Below are positions 38,709 to 47,601 of a stretch of DNA of 64,000 nucleotides, in pieces. Position 1 is the first letter of the stretch, and every line of letters starts with the position of its first letter. Below the pieces are notes generated by a model that was given only the letters and a program-made list of their open reading frames with translations, ran no database searches and was not told the DNA's origin. The position numbers were made by a program, and so were the translations under genes. Origin of the DNA: Butyribacter intestini (GTDB lineage Bacteria; Bacillota; Clostridia; Lachnospirales; Lachnospiraceae); contig LLKB01000008.1 in assembly GCA_001414325.1 (NCBI GenBank), positions 3,037 through 67,036 on the forward strand, given 5' to 3'.

Positions 38709-39338
38709 TTATTTGTAAAAATGAGCGACTTTATCCCAGATCTCAGCAGAAATATCTTCTATTGAATTGTTTCCATCAATAACAATAATATTTTCTGTTT
38801 CTTTTAATTTTTCTATCAGTTCGAGATAACGGTTTCTTACTTCTGTAAGTCTTTTTTTGTTTTCAAAGAGCTCCGTTTGGAAACGGCCGTTTTGCATACG
38901 GTCGAGTGTTATCTCAGGGTCTACATCAATATATATGTGACAGTCAGGGCGGAGAGTATCAAGTGATATGCGGTTTAACTCCATCACCCATTCGAGCGGG
39001 GCTTTCACGCTCTGGTATGCATAGTTTGAGAGCACAAATCTGTCAGATATTATGGATATGCCCTCATCAATTTTTGATTTCAGACCGTTTACGGAGTTGT
39101 TAATATGGTCAAGTCTGTCTGCGGCAAAAAGTGCTGCAAGTGCCGCTTCGTCCATCTTCATTCGTCCGGTAAGGCATTGGCGGATCATGACACCGACAGG
39201 ACCATCTGATGGCTCACGGGTTTCTAAACATTTTGTCCCCGTGTTCTCAATTTTTTGTTTGAGGAGATTTATCTGTGTGGTTTTGCCACTCCCGTCAATT
39301 CCCTCAAATACAATAAACTTTCCCTTTTTTGATGCCAT
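38709..39338 (-). CDS. tmk: thymidylate kinase
   Basis: Tmk phosphorylates dTMP to dTDP for DNA synthesis. The 209-residue protein has the P-loop FEGIDGSGKTTQ, the DRX-type motif TREPSDGPVG, FAADRLDHI, ISDRFVLSNYAYQS and a C-terminal dTMP kinase fold with YIDVDPEITLDRM. The ribosome binding site GGAGG stands 10 bp before the ATG. It starts 35 bp after the BIG_2 repeat gene and heads the conserved cluster with yaaR, holB and ricT. Confidence 0.96.
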   Translation of the reverse strand: MASKKGKFIVFEGIDGSGKTTQINLLKQKIENTGTKCLETREPSDGPVGVMIRQCLTGRMKMDEAALAALFAADRLDHINNSVNGLKSKIDEGISIISDRFVLSNYAYQSVKAPLEWVMELNRISLDTLRPDCHIYIDVDPEITLDRMQNGRFQTELFENKKRLTEVRNRYLELIEKLKETENIIVIDGNNSIEDISAEIWDKVAHFYK

Positions 39339-39373
39339 GTCCGTTTTCCTCCGTGTGTTTAATTTGATGTTTT

Positions 39374-41476
39374 TTACTTTTTTAATCCTAATGTAACAGT
39401 GTAATCTTTGCTTGTGCCATCTTCAAAAGTTACTGTAAACATCCATGTTTTGTTGTCTTTTGTTGCAGGCTCAGTAATATGTTTCACTGCTATATTTGCG
39501 TTAGGTGTGTTTACCGCATTGTAAGTTTTTTGTGTTACGGTGCAGGTTACATTTGTGAGATCACTCAGTGCGACAGGGTTTACGGCAGTATTACTGTATT
39601 CTGTTGCACCGGCTGCAATGTATTGTGCGGCAGTAAATGTTGTTTCAAATGATGAATCTGCGGCTTTTATATCTGTTATCCGGTTTGTCGTTGTTCCGAG
39701 TTTGACAACGATATTGTCAATAATTGTGCTTGTGTCAAGCTGTGCCGGTGATAATGTAACCGGTACATTTACAAGTGTGTGGTCTGTGTCACCGAGATCA
39801 ATGGTGAATGTCCAGTTCATGCCACCATCAATTGTTTCAACATTTGTAACCTTGTATTTTGATTTTTTGAGTACATATGTAAAGCTGCCGGCTGTAAGAC
39901 TTGAAAAATCAGTACCATAGTCAATATATCCGCCATAGCTGTCATAGAAACTGCATGATAATGAGTTGGTATTTACAACACCATTTATTGTTTTATCATT
40001 GTGTGTGTAAGCAATGCTTCTAAAAATCTGGCTTGCTTTGAGTGTATCAAGGTCAGGAAGATCACTTGTATCTTCTTTTACTGTTACTTTAAAGCTTCCG
40101 ATTTTTGTTTTATCTGACTCACCGGAAACAGTTTCGTAAACTGATATTGAAGTTATTCCAACCTTGAGTGGTGATATAACAAGATAATCCTGATCCTGTT
40201 TGTCACCACCTGTCGTGACAGTACAGATTGATGTGTTGGCAGATTCATAATGATACAGTTTTGTATGGTTACGGCAGTCAACAGGGTAATCACCGTAAAC
40301 ATCACCGTCAACCATTGTTGTAAAACCGTTTAGTGAAAGTGATTTCTTTATTGATGCAGTAGTAACCGTTACCTGAACTGTCTCAGGAAGAGTGGTTATC
40401 TGGTTGTTATAATATTCTTTTACTTCAACGGTGGTGGTTCCGTAATTAACGGCAACCATATCATTTGATATTATATTTGTATCTTTAGGTGTGAAGAAAT
40501 AAGACGCACCGGCACGAGGGTTTGTAATGCTTATTCCTTCGTAATCAGATGCCTGGATGGTTGAACCAAGCCCTACTGTTATACTCTGGTCTGAAGCAGA
40601 TATAAACGGCTCGTTTGTGAGTTCAACTTTAAATGTTCCGAGAACTCTTTTAATGCCGTCAGGAGTTGTCTCGGTAAGCGTGATATTGCTGGTCTGGACA
40701 GTGTTGCCGGTTGTGGTTGATATAACTCCACTGTCATTTAGCTCAAAAAGCTCCGGATGGTCTGAAGTAAAGCTGTATGTAGCTGTGCTGTCAATATTTT
40801 CTACAATGTCATCGATTGGAAGCTGTTTTAAATATGCGAGTTTAAATGAGTCAGCACGAAGAGAAGCTCCCATTACAGTGAGTTCCATATGACCTATAGT
40901 GCGGCTTTTTTTGTTGTAAACTTCGTGGATTGACAGATTTGTATAACCTGCTTTCAAACAGGTTATAGCACCGCTTGTCACGGCACTGGCAACTTTTGAG
41001 GATGTGTTTGTAAAAAGATATTCAGCCGATTTGTTTACGCTGTTTAGATAATCAGACGGCTGGAATACATCACCTACAGTAGCAGTGAATTTTTTGTAGT
41101 TGCTTTTTAATGACGCTTTTTTGACAGTTACCTTAAATGTACCTACAGACTTAAATTCTTTTTTATATTTGTATCTTACACTTATTTTCGCCGTACCTTT
41201 ACCGCATCCGGTAATAGCACCTTTTGCAGATACTTTGGCTATTGATGTTTTGTTTGAAGTATAAAAATAAGTAGCATTTTTAAGTTTGTTTTTAAGTGAG
41301 ATAGTGTATTTTCCGTTTACATATATTGTTGCTGATTTTGTTTTTAAAGTTGTTTTTTTTGTAGCTGCCGATGACTCTGACGGAAGGTAAAGAGCAGCGG
41401 CGGCTATTATTAAAATACTTAAAACGGCTATTTTAAATATTTTATTTGTCGTTCTTTTTGCAGTAGTCATATTCAT
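39374..41476 (-). CDS. secreted protein with multiple BIG_2-like Ig domains
   Basis: This is a 700-residue predicted surface or secreted protein. An N-terminal signal peptide or anchor lies at about residues 13-37 (FKIAVLSILIIAAAALYLP). About five Ig-like repeats follow, each ending near KVTV or KVEL; the first is clearest (YTSNKTSIAKVSAKGAITGC, GKGTAKISVRYKYKK, GTFKVTVKK). A separate C-terminal part (about 490-700) repeats long beta segments and ends FEDGTSKDYTVTLGLKK. No LPxTG motif or catalytic motif is seen, so binding or a structural wall role is likely. The ribosome binding site GGGGGA precedes the ATG. It lies 35 bp before tmk and may be co-transcribed with it. Confidence 0.82.
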   Translation of the reverse strand: MNMTTAKRTTNKIFKIAVLSILIIAAAALYLPSESSAATKKTTLKTKSATIYVNGKYTISLKNKLKNATYFYTSNKTSIAKVSAKGAITGCGKGTAKISVRYKYKKEFKSVGTFKVTVKKASLKSNYKKFTATVGDVFQPSDYLNSVNKSAEYLFTNTSSKVASAVTSGAITCLKAGYTNLSIHEVYNKKSRTIGHMELTVMGASLRADSFKLAYLKQLPIDDIVENIDSTATYSFTSDHPELFELNDSGVISTTTGNTVQTSNITLTETTPDGIKRVLGTFKVELTNEPFISASDQSITVGLGSTIQASDYEGISITNPRAGASYFFTPKDTNIISNDMVAVNYGTTTVEVKEYYNNQITTLPETVQVTVTTASIKKSLSLNGFTTMVDGDVYGDYPVDCRNHTKLYHYESANTSICTVTTGGDKQDQDYLVISPLKVGITSISVYETVSGESDKTKIGSFKVTVKEDTSDLPDLDTLKASQIFRSIAYTHNDKTINGVVNTNSLSCSFYDSYGGYIDYGTDFSSLTAGSFTYVLKKSKYKVTNVETIDGGMNWTFTIDLGDTDHTLVNVPVTLSPAQLDTSTIIDNIVVKLGTTTNRITDIKAADSSFETTFTAAQYIAAGATEYSNTAVNPVALSDLTNVTCTVTQKTYNAVNTPNANIAVKHITEPATKDNKTWMFTVTFEDGTSKDYTVTLGLKK

Positions 41477-41659
41477 ACTTAGTCCCCCTTATTTATGTGA
41501 TGTACTCTAGGTATCTTCTCAAACCGGGGCATTTCGGATGCTTTTCCGATATACTGTTTGAATTTTCTCGTTGTACACACCGTGTATGCACTGCGAAAAT
41601 GTCATTGTATATCGAAAATCCATCTCGAAATTCTTCGTTCAGAAGATTCAGAGAGTACA

Positions 41660-42835
41660 TTATGTATTGTTCATTTTTATCGTGTTCTGCTGTTTACTGA
41701 CATTCGACGATATGGTAAAAACGGTATCTTCAAGAGAATGAATCCGGTTGTATTGCAATATTCCTGCATTTACGGTGAAAGGCTCGCTCTGCCGTATTTT
41801 TATTGACTTTAAAAATTTATTTACGGCTGCTTCTGCCTGTTTTTCATTTGTCTCGGCAAAAAGACATACTATCTGCTTATTTCCGAGACGGCCTATAATG
41901 TCATTTATACGACATTCCGTTTTTAAAATACTTGCACATTGGCAAAGACAGTAGATTTCACGCTCCGGTCTGTAGCAGTCTATCTGAAAGACGGCAAAAC
42001 TGACCGGATTATGGTAGCGTTTATGTCGTTCTATCTCTTTAAATGAATCGTCATAAAAGCCTTTTTCACTTAGCAGTCCGGTAAGTGGGTCTGTTCTTGA
42101 TACAGCATTATTATAAATCATAATCGGGTCATAATTTTGTCTTCTTGATGCCATCAGCTTAAATTTTAATGTTGCTTGTTTAAGAGAGTGCATACCGAGA
42201 CATACTTTCCATGAATTTCCGTCATATGCAACATATTTGTGAGACATATTTTGGGAAGTCTGTGAAAGCTGAAGGTCGGTATCAGTTATCGTGACTGCAA
42301 ATTCCTTTACAAAAGGATATACGGTACCTTCAATGCGGCATTTGCTATAATTTTTATAAAAAGAAATTCTGTAATCCTGCATCTCAAAACATGAATTTAC
42401 TGCATCTTTCCAGGCAGAAAATTCGTCAAGGGTAAAGTGTTCCTGGTCCTCAAGAGTGAGACAGGCATAAGCGTTTTTCCAGTTTTTTGTAAGAAGTGCA
42501 TGAAAAAATCTGTCAAGTACATCCTTTGCCGATATGTCTGATAAGGATGCGTTAAAAGCAGAAGCGGGGTGAACCTGTCTTGAGCGGTCTGTACGGTTTT
42601 GAAGCCAGAGTTTATGATAGGTTGTCCGTTTTTCTGGATTTGAAAGTATGCTGTAGGCTTCGTTTATATCGAGCATTCTTTTGTCTTCATTTGGGTTGTG
42701 GCTGGTATCCGGATGATACAGGGTACAGAGCTTGCGATAAGCTGCTTTAATAACGTCAGGAGAAGCGTCATAATGCACCTGTAAAATCTGATAATAATCT
42801 TTAAATAAATGCCTGATTTTAATACACCCCCTCAT
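41660..42835 (-). CDS. J-domain protein with degenerate GGDEF domain
   Basis: The protein is about 391 residues. It has an N-terminal J domain (DYYQILQVHYDASPDVIKAA, LCTLYHPDTSHNPNE with the HPD triad, INEAYSILSNPEKR). A middle part resembles an NTF2-like domain (FFHALLTKNWKNAYACLTLE). A C-terminal diguanylate-cyclase-like domain follows (RTDPLTGLLSEKGFYDDSFK, then RLGNKQIVCLFAE where RxGGDEF is expected). The signature is lost, so no cyclase activity is predicted; a nucleotide-sensing or chaperone-recruiting role is inferred. The start is unclear: ATGAGGGGG at 42835 is itself the ribosome binding site, so an ATT or ATC a few codons on may be used. It follows murA. Confidence 0.82.
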   Translation of the reverse strand: MRGCIKIRHLFKDYYQILQVHYDASPDVIKAAYRKLCTLYHPDTSHNPNEDKRMLDINEAYSILSNPEKRTTYHKLWLQNRTDRSRQVHPASAFNASLSDISAKDVLDRFFHALLTKNWKNAYACLTLEDQEHFTLDEFSAWKDAVNSCFEMQDYRISFYKNYSKCRIEGTVYPFVKEFAVTITDTDLQLSQTSQNMSHKYVAYDGNSWKVCLGMHSLKQATLKFKLMASRRQNYDPIMIYNNAVSRTDPLTGLLSEKGFYDDSFKEIERHKRYHNPVSFAVFQIDCYRPEREIYCLCQCASILKTECRINDIIGRLGNKQIVCLFAETNEKQAEAAVNKFLKSIKIRQSEPFTVNAGILQYNRIHSLEDTVFTISSNVSKQQNTIKMNNT

Positions 42836-42842
42836 TATAAGC

Positions 42843-42867
42843 AAGGGCAAGCGTGATGCTTGCCCTT
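42843..42867 (-). terminator. hairpin between murA and the J-domain gene
   Basis: AAGGGCAAGC/GCTTGCCCTT (10 bp, loop of 5) lies just after the murA stop. No T run follows, so read-through into the J-domain gene 8 bp later is likely. Confidence 0.6.
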
Positions 42868-42875
42868 ATATAGGT

Positions 42876-44177
42876 TTAACCGACTTTTAATTTAAATTTC
42901 ATCACGGCACGTTCATCATCAACCGGAATCTTTTCCATGGACGCACCTAGAGCGGTTATTTTTCCCTCAAAGTTTTCGTAACCGCGTTCGATAAAGTGTA
43001 TTGAATCAATAGTAGTGTAGCCTTCTGCAACAAGACCGGCAACGACGAGTGCAGCACCGGCACGAAGGTCAGGGGCAGAAATAGCCGCACCTGTAAAGCC
43101 CTCAACACCCTCGATAATGGCAACATTGCCCTCAACTTTTATTGAAGCTCCCATACGGGCAAGTTCATCAACATATTTAAAACGGTTTTCAAATATGCTT
43201 TCCGTAACCGTACTTGTACCCTCTGAAAGGGCGAGAAGAGTGGCAATCTGTGGCTGCATATCCGTAGGAAATCCAGGATATGGGAGAGTCTTTACCTGAG
43301 TGTGACCGAGACGGTGGTCGGCAGATACACGGACTGCATCATCGTATTCCTCAACGGTTGCACCGATTTCGATAAGTTTAACGGAAATTGCCTCTAAATG
43401 TTTAGGGATAACATTTTTGATAAGGACATCACCGTGAGTTGCGGCAGCAGCGACCATAAAAGTACCAGCTTCAATCTGGTCGGGAATTATAGAATACTCG
43501 CTCGAATGAAGTTTGCTCACGCCATTTATACGGATTTTGTCTGTACCGGCACCTTTGATGTCTGCACCCATACTGTTTAAGAAGTTTGCAACATCAACGA
43601 TATGTGGCTCCTTTGCAGCATTTTCAATGACTGTACGGCCTTCTGCCATACATGAAGCAAGCATAATGTTTATCGTTGCACCTACTGATACAACATCGAG
43701 GAATATATGATTTCCAACGAGTGAGTCAGCAAATGTGTTTATCATGCCATGTTCAATGGTAACTGTTGCACCAAGTGCCCTAAAGCCCTTTAAATGCTGG
43801 TCAATAGGGCGACTTCCTATGTCACAGCCGCCAGGGAGAGCTACCTGTGCTTTGTTGTATTTTCCGAGTAACGCACCTAAAAGATAGTAGGATGCACGGA
43901 TTTTTCTGATTGAATCATAATCTATGGTGATATTACCTATGGTACTACCGTTAATCTTGACAGTGTGAGAGTTGATACGCTGAACTGTTGCACCGATTCC
44001 CTCTATTGCCTGTAATAATACATTTATGTCACGGACATCAGGCAGATTTTCGATAGTTACTGTTTCGTCTGTCATAATAGCAGCGGCAAGAATACCTAAT
44101 GCTGCATTTTTTGCACCTCCGATTGTTACCTCACCTTTGAGAGGGGTGCCACCTTTTATAATATACTGATTTTCCAT
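42876..44177 (-). CDS. murA: UDP-N-acetylglucosamine 1-carboxyvinyltransferase (MurA)
   Basis: MurA makes the first committed step of peptidoglycan synthesis, adding enolpyruvate to UDP-GlcNAc in the cytoplasm. The 433-residue protein has IGGAKNAALGILAAAI (substrate lysine), the active-site cysteine in LPGGCDIGSRPIDQHLKG (cysteine = fosfomycin-sensitive type), and the C-terminal FENRFKYVDELARMGA with DLRAGAALVVAGL. The ATG at 44177 follows GAGGTGTAAA; the ATG at 44189 is part of that ribosome binding site. It is preceded by a 364-bp gap with a mobile repeat and seems to be followed by the J-domain gene in one unit. Confidence 0.97.
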   Translation of the reverse strand: MENQYIIKGGTPLKGEVTIGGAKNAALGILAAAIMTDETVTIENLPDVRDINVLLQAIEGIGATVQRINSHTVKINGSTIGNITIDYDSIRKIRASYYLLGALLGKYNKAQVALPGGCDIGSRPIDQHLKGFRALGATVTIEHGMINTFADSLVGNHIFLDVVSVGATINIMLASCMAEGRTVIENAAKEPHIVDVANFLNSMGADIKGAGTDKIRINGVSKLHSSEYSIIPDQIEAGTFMVAAAATHGDVLIKNVIPKHLEAISVKLIEIGATVEEYDDAVRVSADHRLGHTQVKTLPYPGFPTDMQPQIATLLALSEGTSTVTESIFENRFKYVDELARMGASIKVEGNVAIIEGVEGFTGAAISAPDLRAGAALVVAGLVAEGYTTIDSIHFIERGYENFEGKITALGASMEKIPVDDERAVMKFKLKVG

Positions 44178-44447
44178 TTTACACCTCATTAGAACGGATT
44201 TTTATTTATTTTTCTATCTATATTAAGTCTGTTATATTCAAGTAAATCTTTTTTTATACATATCTGTACTTTTGTAAAAATATAGCTGCCAAACACACAT
44301 AAGTGTGAGCAGTATATATATGTGTTGGTAAAATGCCCTGAAAAACAGTGATTTAATCACAATAGGCAGAGTTCAACACATAAAACTATTATAGTCAAAT
44401 GTACAGTTATGTCAACCTAAATTTTATTAAGAAAAGTTTAAGTCTTT

Positions 44448-44533
44448 GTAACAGTTCAGCACAAAAAAGATAATTGGCAATAAATAAGCTTGCTTATTTT
44501 ATTGTTTATTATCTTTTTAGGTAGAACTGTTAC
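44448..44533 (+). mobile_element. short palindromic element, copy B
   Basis: The 86-bp element begins GTAACAGTTC and ends GAACTGTTAC. The internal hairpin differs in sequence from copy A (GATAATTGGCAATAAATAAG and near-complement) but has the same design. Flanks AAGTCTTT (left) and, shifted one base, AAGTATTT (right) look like a decayed 8-bp duplication. The rest of the gap 44178-44541 contains only AT-rich DNA, presumably with the murA promoter. Confidence 0.75.
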
Positions 44534-44541
44534 AAAGTATT

Positions 44542-46401
44542 TTATTTCTTTCTGTTTTCAAAATAAACAAAAGCATCTATAGCATCAAATATATCTTTAA
44601 AGGTGTCCCTTGGTGCAACATCAATATATTTTTGTAATATTTCCTGTTCTGCCGTTCCATGATACCTGCCGTAAAATATATCGAAAAGATTATGACCGCG
44701 TACATAAATTTTTATGTTTTCAATGTTGTCTTTTATGTCTTGTTTTGTCTTTATGTGTTTGCCGATGACACGCTGCATTTTTTTGACACTTGTAAGCTTA
44801 TACAGATAGTCCTTATACTTTTTGAAAAGTATGTTATAAAAATCTTCTTCTGATTTTATTACTCCTATCCTTGCCATTATTTTGGGGTCGAGAAAATAAT
44901 TTTCAAAGGAATAATATTTTAATATAAGAACATTTTTTGGCTCTACTCTCGGCAGGTTTCCAATATCTTCTTTTGCACGCTGTGTGTAGTAACTGCACAA
45001 CTGTTTTTTTAGATATTTTGGATTTTTGCCGTCGCTGTCCCTTATCATAAGGAACTGGTCTTTAAGGTAAAGTTTGTTTATATATTTAAGGTTTGCGTAA
45101 GTTTTTATATTGGTGCAACTGTTTGTCGGAATTATTGTAATCCTCTGCAACTGCCCGTTTTCGTCATAAATCTCAGAGTAATATTTTTTGAGCAGGAGAG
45201 GCAGACGGTTGCTGTCCTGTTTGCCCTCAACGATAAATACAAAACTGACATTCATAAGGTCGTTTGCCGTATATCCGAGGTCATTGAGTATCATGTCAAT
45301 GTCAGTATTTTTTCTTATATCAGTATAATATTCTTCATTTAATATAACTTCCCGTATCTGTTTTGTTGAGAAGTTGAATATCAGGTTTGGTGAGTGAGTT
45401 GAGAAGATAACCTGATTTTTCTTTGAAAGGTTATATAAGATTTCACTCGCCACTTTCTGAAGCTGAGGATGAAGATAAATCTCAGGGTCTTCCATAAGTA
45501 TTATGCATGGGAGAGTGTCTTTCTCATCAATATATGCTTCAAGTAATGAGAGTGTGTAGATGCTTTTTAGTCCCTCCCCGAGTACATTGAGTGAGCCGAT
45601 TATCTTTTCTCTTTCTTTATTGTAGACTTTTGTTTCTACCTTGAGGAGATTGTCGATATTTGAATTTAATTCGTAGCGTATTTCCTGTGACGGACTGCCG
45701 TTAGCACGAAAATATTCATTGACTTTATGCTCAAACGCACTGAGGTTTGTGTGGAAAAGTTTGAACTGAAGCAGGCGTATAGTCTCAAAAAGCGTCAGCT
45801 CCTCAGGTGTTTTTTTGTTGATGAGTCCTATACACTGGAAACAACGGTTACATTTCCTTTTTGGGTCAAAGGTACACTCATTGTCTTTAAGTTTCTGAAA
45901 AGATTCCTTGTCATAAAAACTAAACACATCATTTTGTAATGCATCGAGATTGCGTGTCTGGTCGATGTGGTAAATGCGTGGAAATATCTTTTCGATATAA
46001 GGATTGTGTTTGCTGAAACCGTCACTGTAGCGTGTTGCACCGTTTGGGTTATTGTGGAAAGTAAAAGATACAATTCCATTATTATAAGACGGTATCTTTT
46101 CTTTGAATTCTTCAAACCACTTTTCAAAATTATTTGCCTTGCACAAAATTCCTCTTGAATAATAATAATTAAGGTCATCTTCGGTAAACTCTATCTGCAT
46201 GGAAATCTCGATGGGTTTGTTTATATCGAGAAACTCATGTTCTGATGCAGCTTTTAAGTTTGATGCCAAAAGTATAGCATCTATCATGGAGGTTTTACCT
46301 GTATTGTTCTTACCGACAAGGATAAGTGCATTTTCAATGTCGTTTATTTCAAGTTCTGATATTGATTTAAAATTTTTGATTTTTATATAAATTATTTTCA
46401 T
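44542..46401 (-). CDS. OLD-like AAA ATPase with TOPRIM nuclease domain and Cys4 module
   Basis: The 619-residue protein combines an ABC/SMC-type ATPase (Walker A GKNNTGKT at 30-37, signature LGEGLKS near 274, Walker B IILMEDPEIYLHP near 300-312, H-loop STHSPN near 334) with a C-terminal TOPRIM domain (FIVEGKQDSNRLP near 389, IRDSDGKNP near 453). This is the architecture of OLD-family nucleases, including phage-defence effectors. Four cysteines at 176, 184, 187 and 190 (KRKCNRCFQC) form a likely zinc ribbon inserted in the ATPase. No UvrD-like helicase or other defence partner is adjacent, so Gabija is not supported. It is monocistronic, beside mobile copy B. Confidence 0.88.
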   Translation of the reverse strand: MKIIYIKIKNFKSISELEINDIENALILVGKNNTGKTSMIDAILLASNLKAASEHEFLDINKPIEISMQIEFTEDDLNYYYSRGILCKANNFEKWFEEFKEKIPSYNNGIVSFTFHNNPNGATRYSDGFSKHNPYIEKIFPRIYHIDQTRNLDALQNDVFSFYDKESFQKLKDNECTFDPKRKCNRCFQCIGLINKKTPEELTLFETIRLLQFKLFHTNLSAFEHKVNEYFRANGSPSQEIRYELNSNIDNLLKVETKVYNKEREKIIGSLNVLGEGLKSIYTLSLLEAYIDEKDTLPCIILMEDPEIYLHPQLQKVASEILYNLSKKNQVIFSTHSPNLIFNFSTKQIREVILNEEYYTDIRKNTDIDMILNDLGYTANDLMNVSFVFIVEGKQDSNRLPLLLKKYYSEIYDENGQLQRITIIPTNSCTNIKTYANLKYINKLYLKDQFLMIRDSDGKNPKYLKKQLCSYYTQRAKEDIGNLPRVEPKNVLILKYYSFENYFLDPKIMARIGVIKSEEDFYNILFKKYKDYLYKLTSVKKMQRVIGKHIKTKQDIKDNIENIKIYVRGHNLFDIFYGRYHGTAEQEILQKYIDVAPRDTFKDIFDAIDAFVYFENRKK

Positions 46402-46508
46402 ACGGCTGCCTTCTCTCTTTGTATAATAATTTTATGTTTTGAGGTACTGTTTTGTTACCGGCTATAATGTTTAAACGGTAAGTTTTGTCTTATATTTTGT
46501 AAGTGCTT

Positions 46509-47234
46509 TTATTTATGTTTTTTTATTCGTTTGTTTTTTACAGTTGTTTTGCTGTGTTTTATGTTTTGTTTTGCCATTACTTTTTGAGACATACTTTTTT
46601 TTTCTTTAACAATTCGTTTCTTGTCTGTGTGTGACTTTTTTTCTGTTTTTTGTGAACTCTTTGCCGCTGCTTTCTTCTTTCGGATAGAGTAGCCGAAGGT
46701 TCCAAGTTCATTTCCAAGTCCAAAATAGGAACCGTGTGAGTAGGCGAGCAGGTTTGAATCATTTAGGTGGAATGAATTGTTTTTATCCATATAACTCTCA
46801 TCGACATGGACGGCGGTTACATTGGCGATAAACATATGGTGAGAGCCGAGTTCTTTTATCTCAGTCACTTTGCACTCAATGTTTACCGGGGACTCGGCAA
46901 TAAGAGGACATTTTACAGTGTCGGCTTTTTCTTTTGTGAGATTACATTTGAGCCATTTATCTACATCCCTGCCGGAGCGTACACCACAAAAATCGGTGGC
47001 TTTTATAAGCTGTTCGGTTGTGAGATTTATCACAAATTCACCTGATTTTTTAATCATGTCATAGGAATATCTCTCAGGACGGACTGATATGTATGCCATC
47101 GGCGGATTAGTACATATGGTGCCTGTCCATGCAACAGTGAGGATATTTGACTCTGTTTCAATATCACCACATGAAACCATGACCGCAGGAAGCGGATATA
47201 TCATGTTGCCTGGTTTAAAATTTATCTTGCTCAT
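46509..47234 (-). CDS. flavin reductase-like FMN-binding protein with basic tail
   Basis: The first 185 residues are a flavin reductase-like split barrel: PLPAVMVSCGDIETESNILT, VAWTGTICTNPPMAYISVRP, RYSYDMIKKSGEFVINLTTE and FCGVRSGRDVDKW. Such proteins bind FMN and either reduce flavins or handle oxygen or metals. The last 55 residues are an extra Lys/Ser-rich tail (about half Lys) not found in the standard fold, which may bind nucleic acid or the membrane. The ribosome binding site AAAGGA lies before the ATG. There is no operon partner; the OLD-like gene starts 107 bp downstream. Confidence 0.86.
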   Translation of the reverse strand: MSKINFKPGNMIYPLPAVMVSCGDIETESNILTVAWTGTICTNPPMAYISVRPERYSYDMIKKSGEFVINLTTEQLIKATDFCGVRSGRDVDKWLKCNLTKEKADTVKCPLIAESPVNIECKVTEIKELGSHHMFIANVTAVHVDESYMDKNNSFHLNDSNLLAYSHGSYFGLGNELGTFGYSIRKKKAAAKSSQKTEKKSHTDKKRIVKEKKSMSQKVMAKQNIKHSKTTVKNKRIKKHK

Positions 47235-47601
47235 TCTTTTTCCTTTCTTACATCTACATATAGATATTTGCGGAACTCTTGTAATATGCTGGTCAAACGG
47301 ATATTCGTAATCCGCTCTGCTGCTTGCTCATAACACTATCCAAAAGAATTTATCTGATAGTGTTACAAGTGTGCAATTATCACAGCATATAGTTAGCTTC
47401 GCAATTACCTAACCATATTATATATAGTATAACAAATCTTGTGTTCAAAAACACTATTCAAAAGAAAATAATTGTGATAGAATTGTAATAGAAATTGCGA
47501 GATATATCTAAATTGGAAAAATACTTCATGTGGAGCATGAAGCCTTATAAGATAAAAATAAAATTATTTTAATATACATAATGAAAGGCAGGGGATAAGG
47601 T
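47235..47601. other. intergenic region with two hairpins
   Basis: No gene is seen in these 367 bp between divergent genes. AACACTATC/GATAGTGTT (47332-47364) is a 9-bp stem with a 15-nt loop, and CTTCATG/CATGAAG (47526-47544) is a 7-bp stem in the probable leader of the plus-strand gene. Promoters for both genes must lie here; none is close enough to consensus to place. Confidence 0.5.

Noticed and set aside
41477..41659. Possible riboswitch before the BIG_2 repeat gene
   Set aside because: The region has small stems, but I could not match it to a cyclic-di-GMP or other riboswitch core; an Infernal/Rfam search would decide.
44542..47234. Gabija-like or other two-gene defence system made of the OLD-like gene and its neighbour
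   Set aside because: The neighbour is a flavin reductase-like protein, not a UvrD-type helicase or other known partner, and the two are separated by 107 bp.
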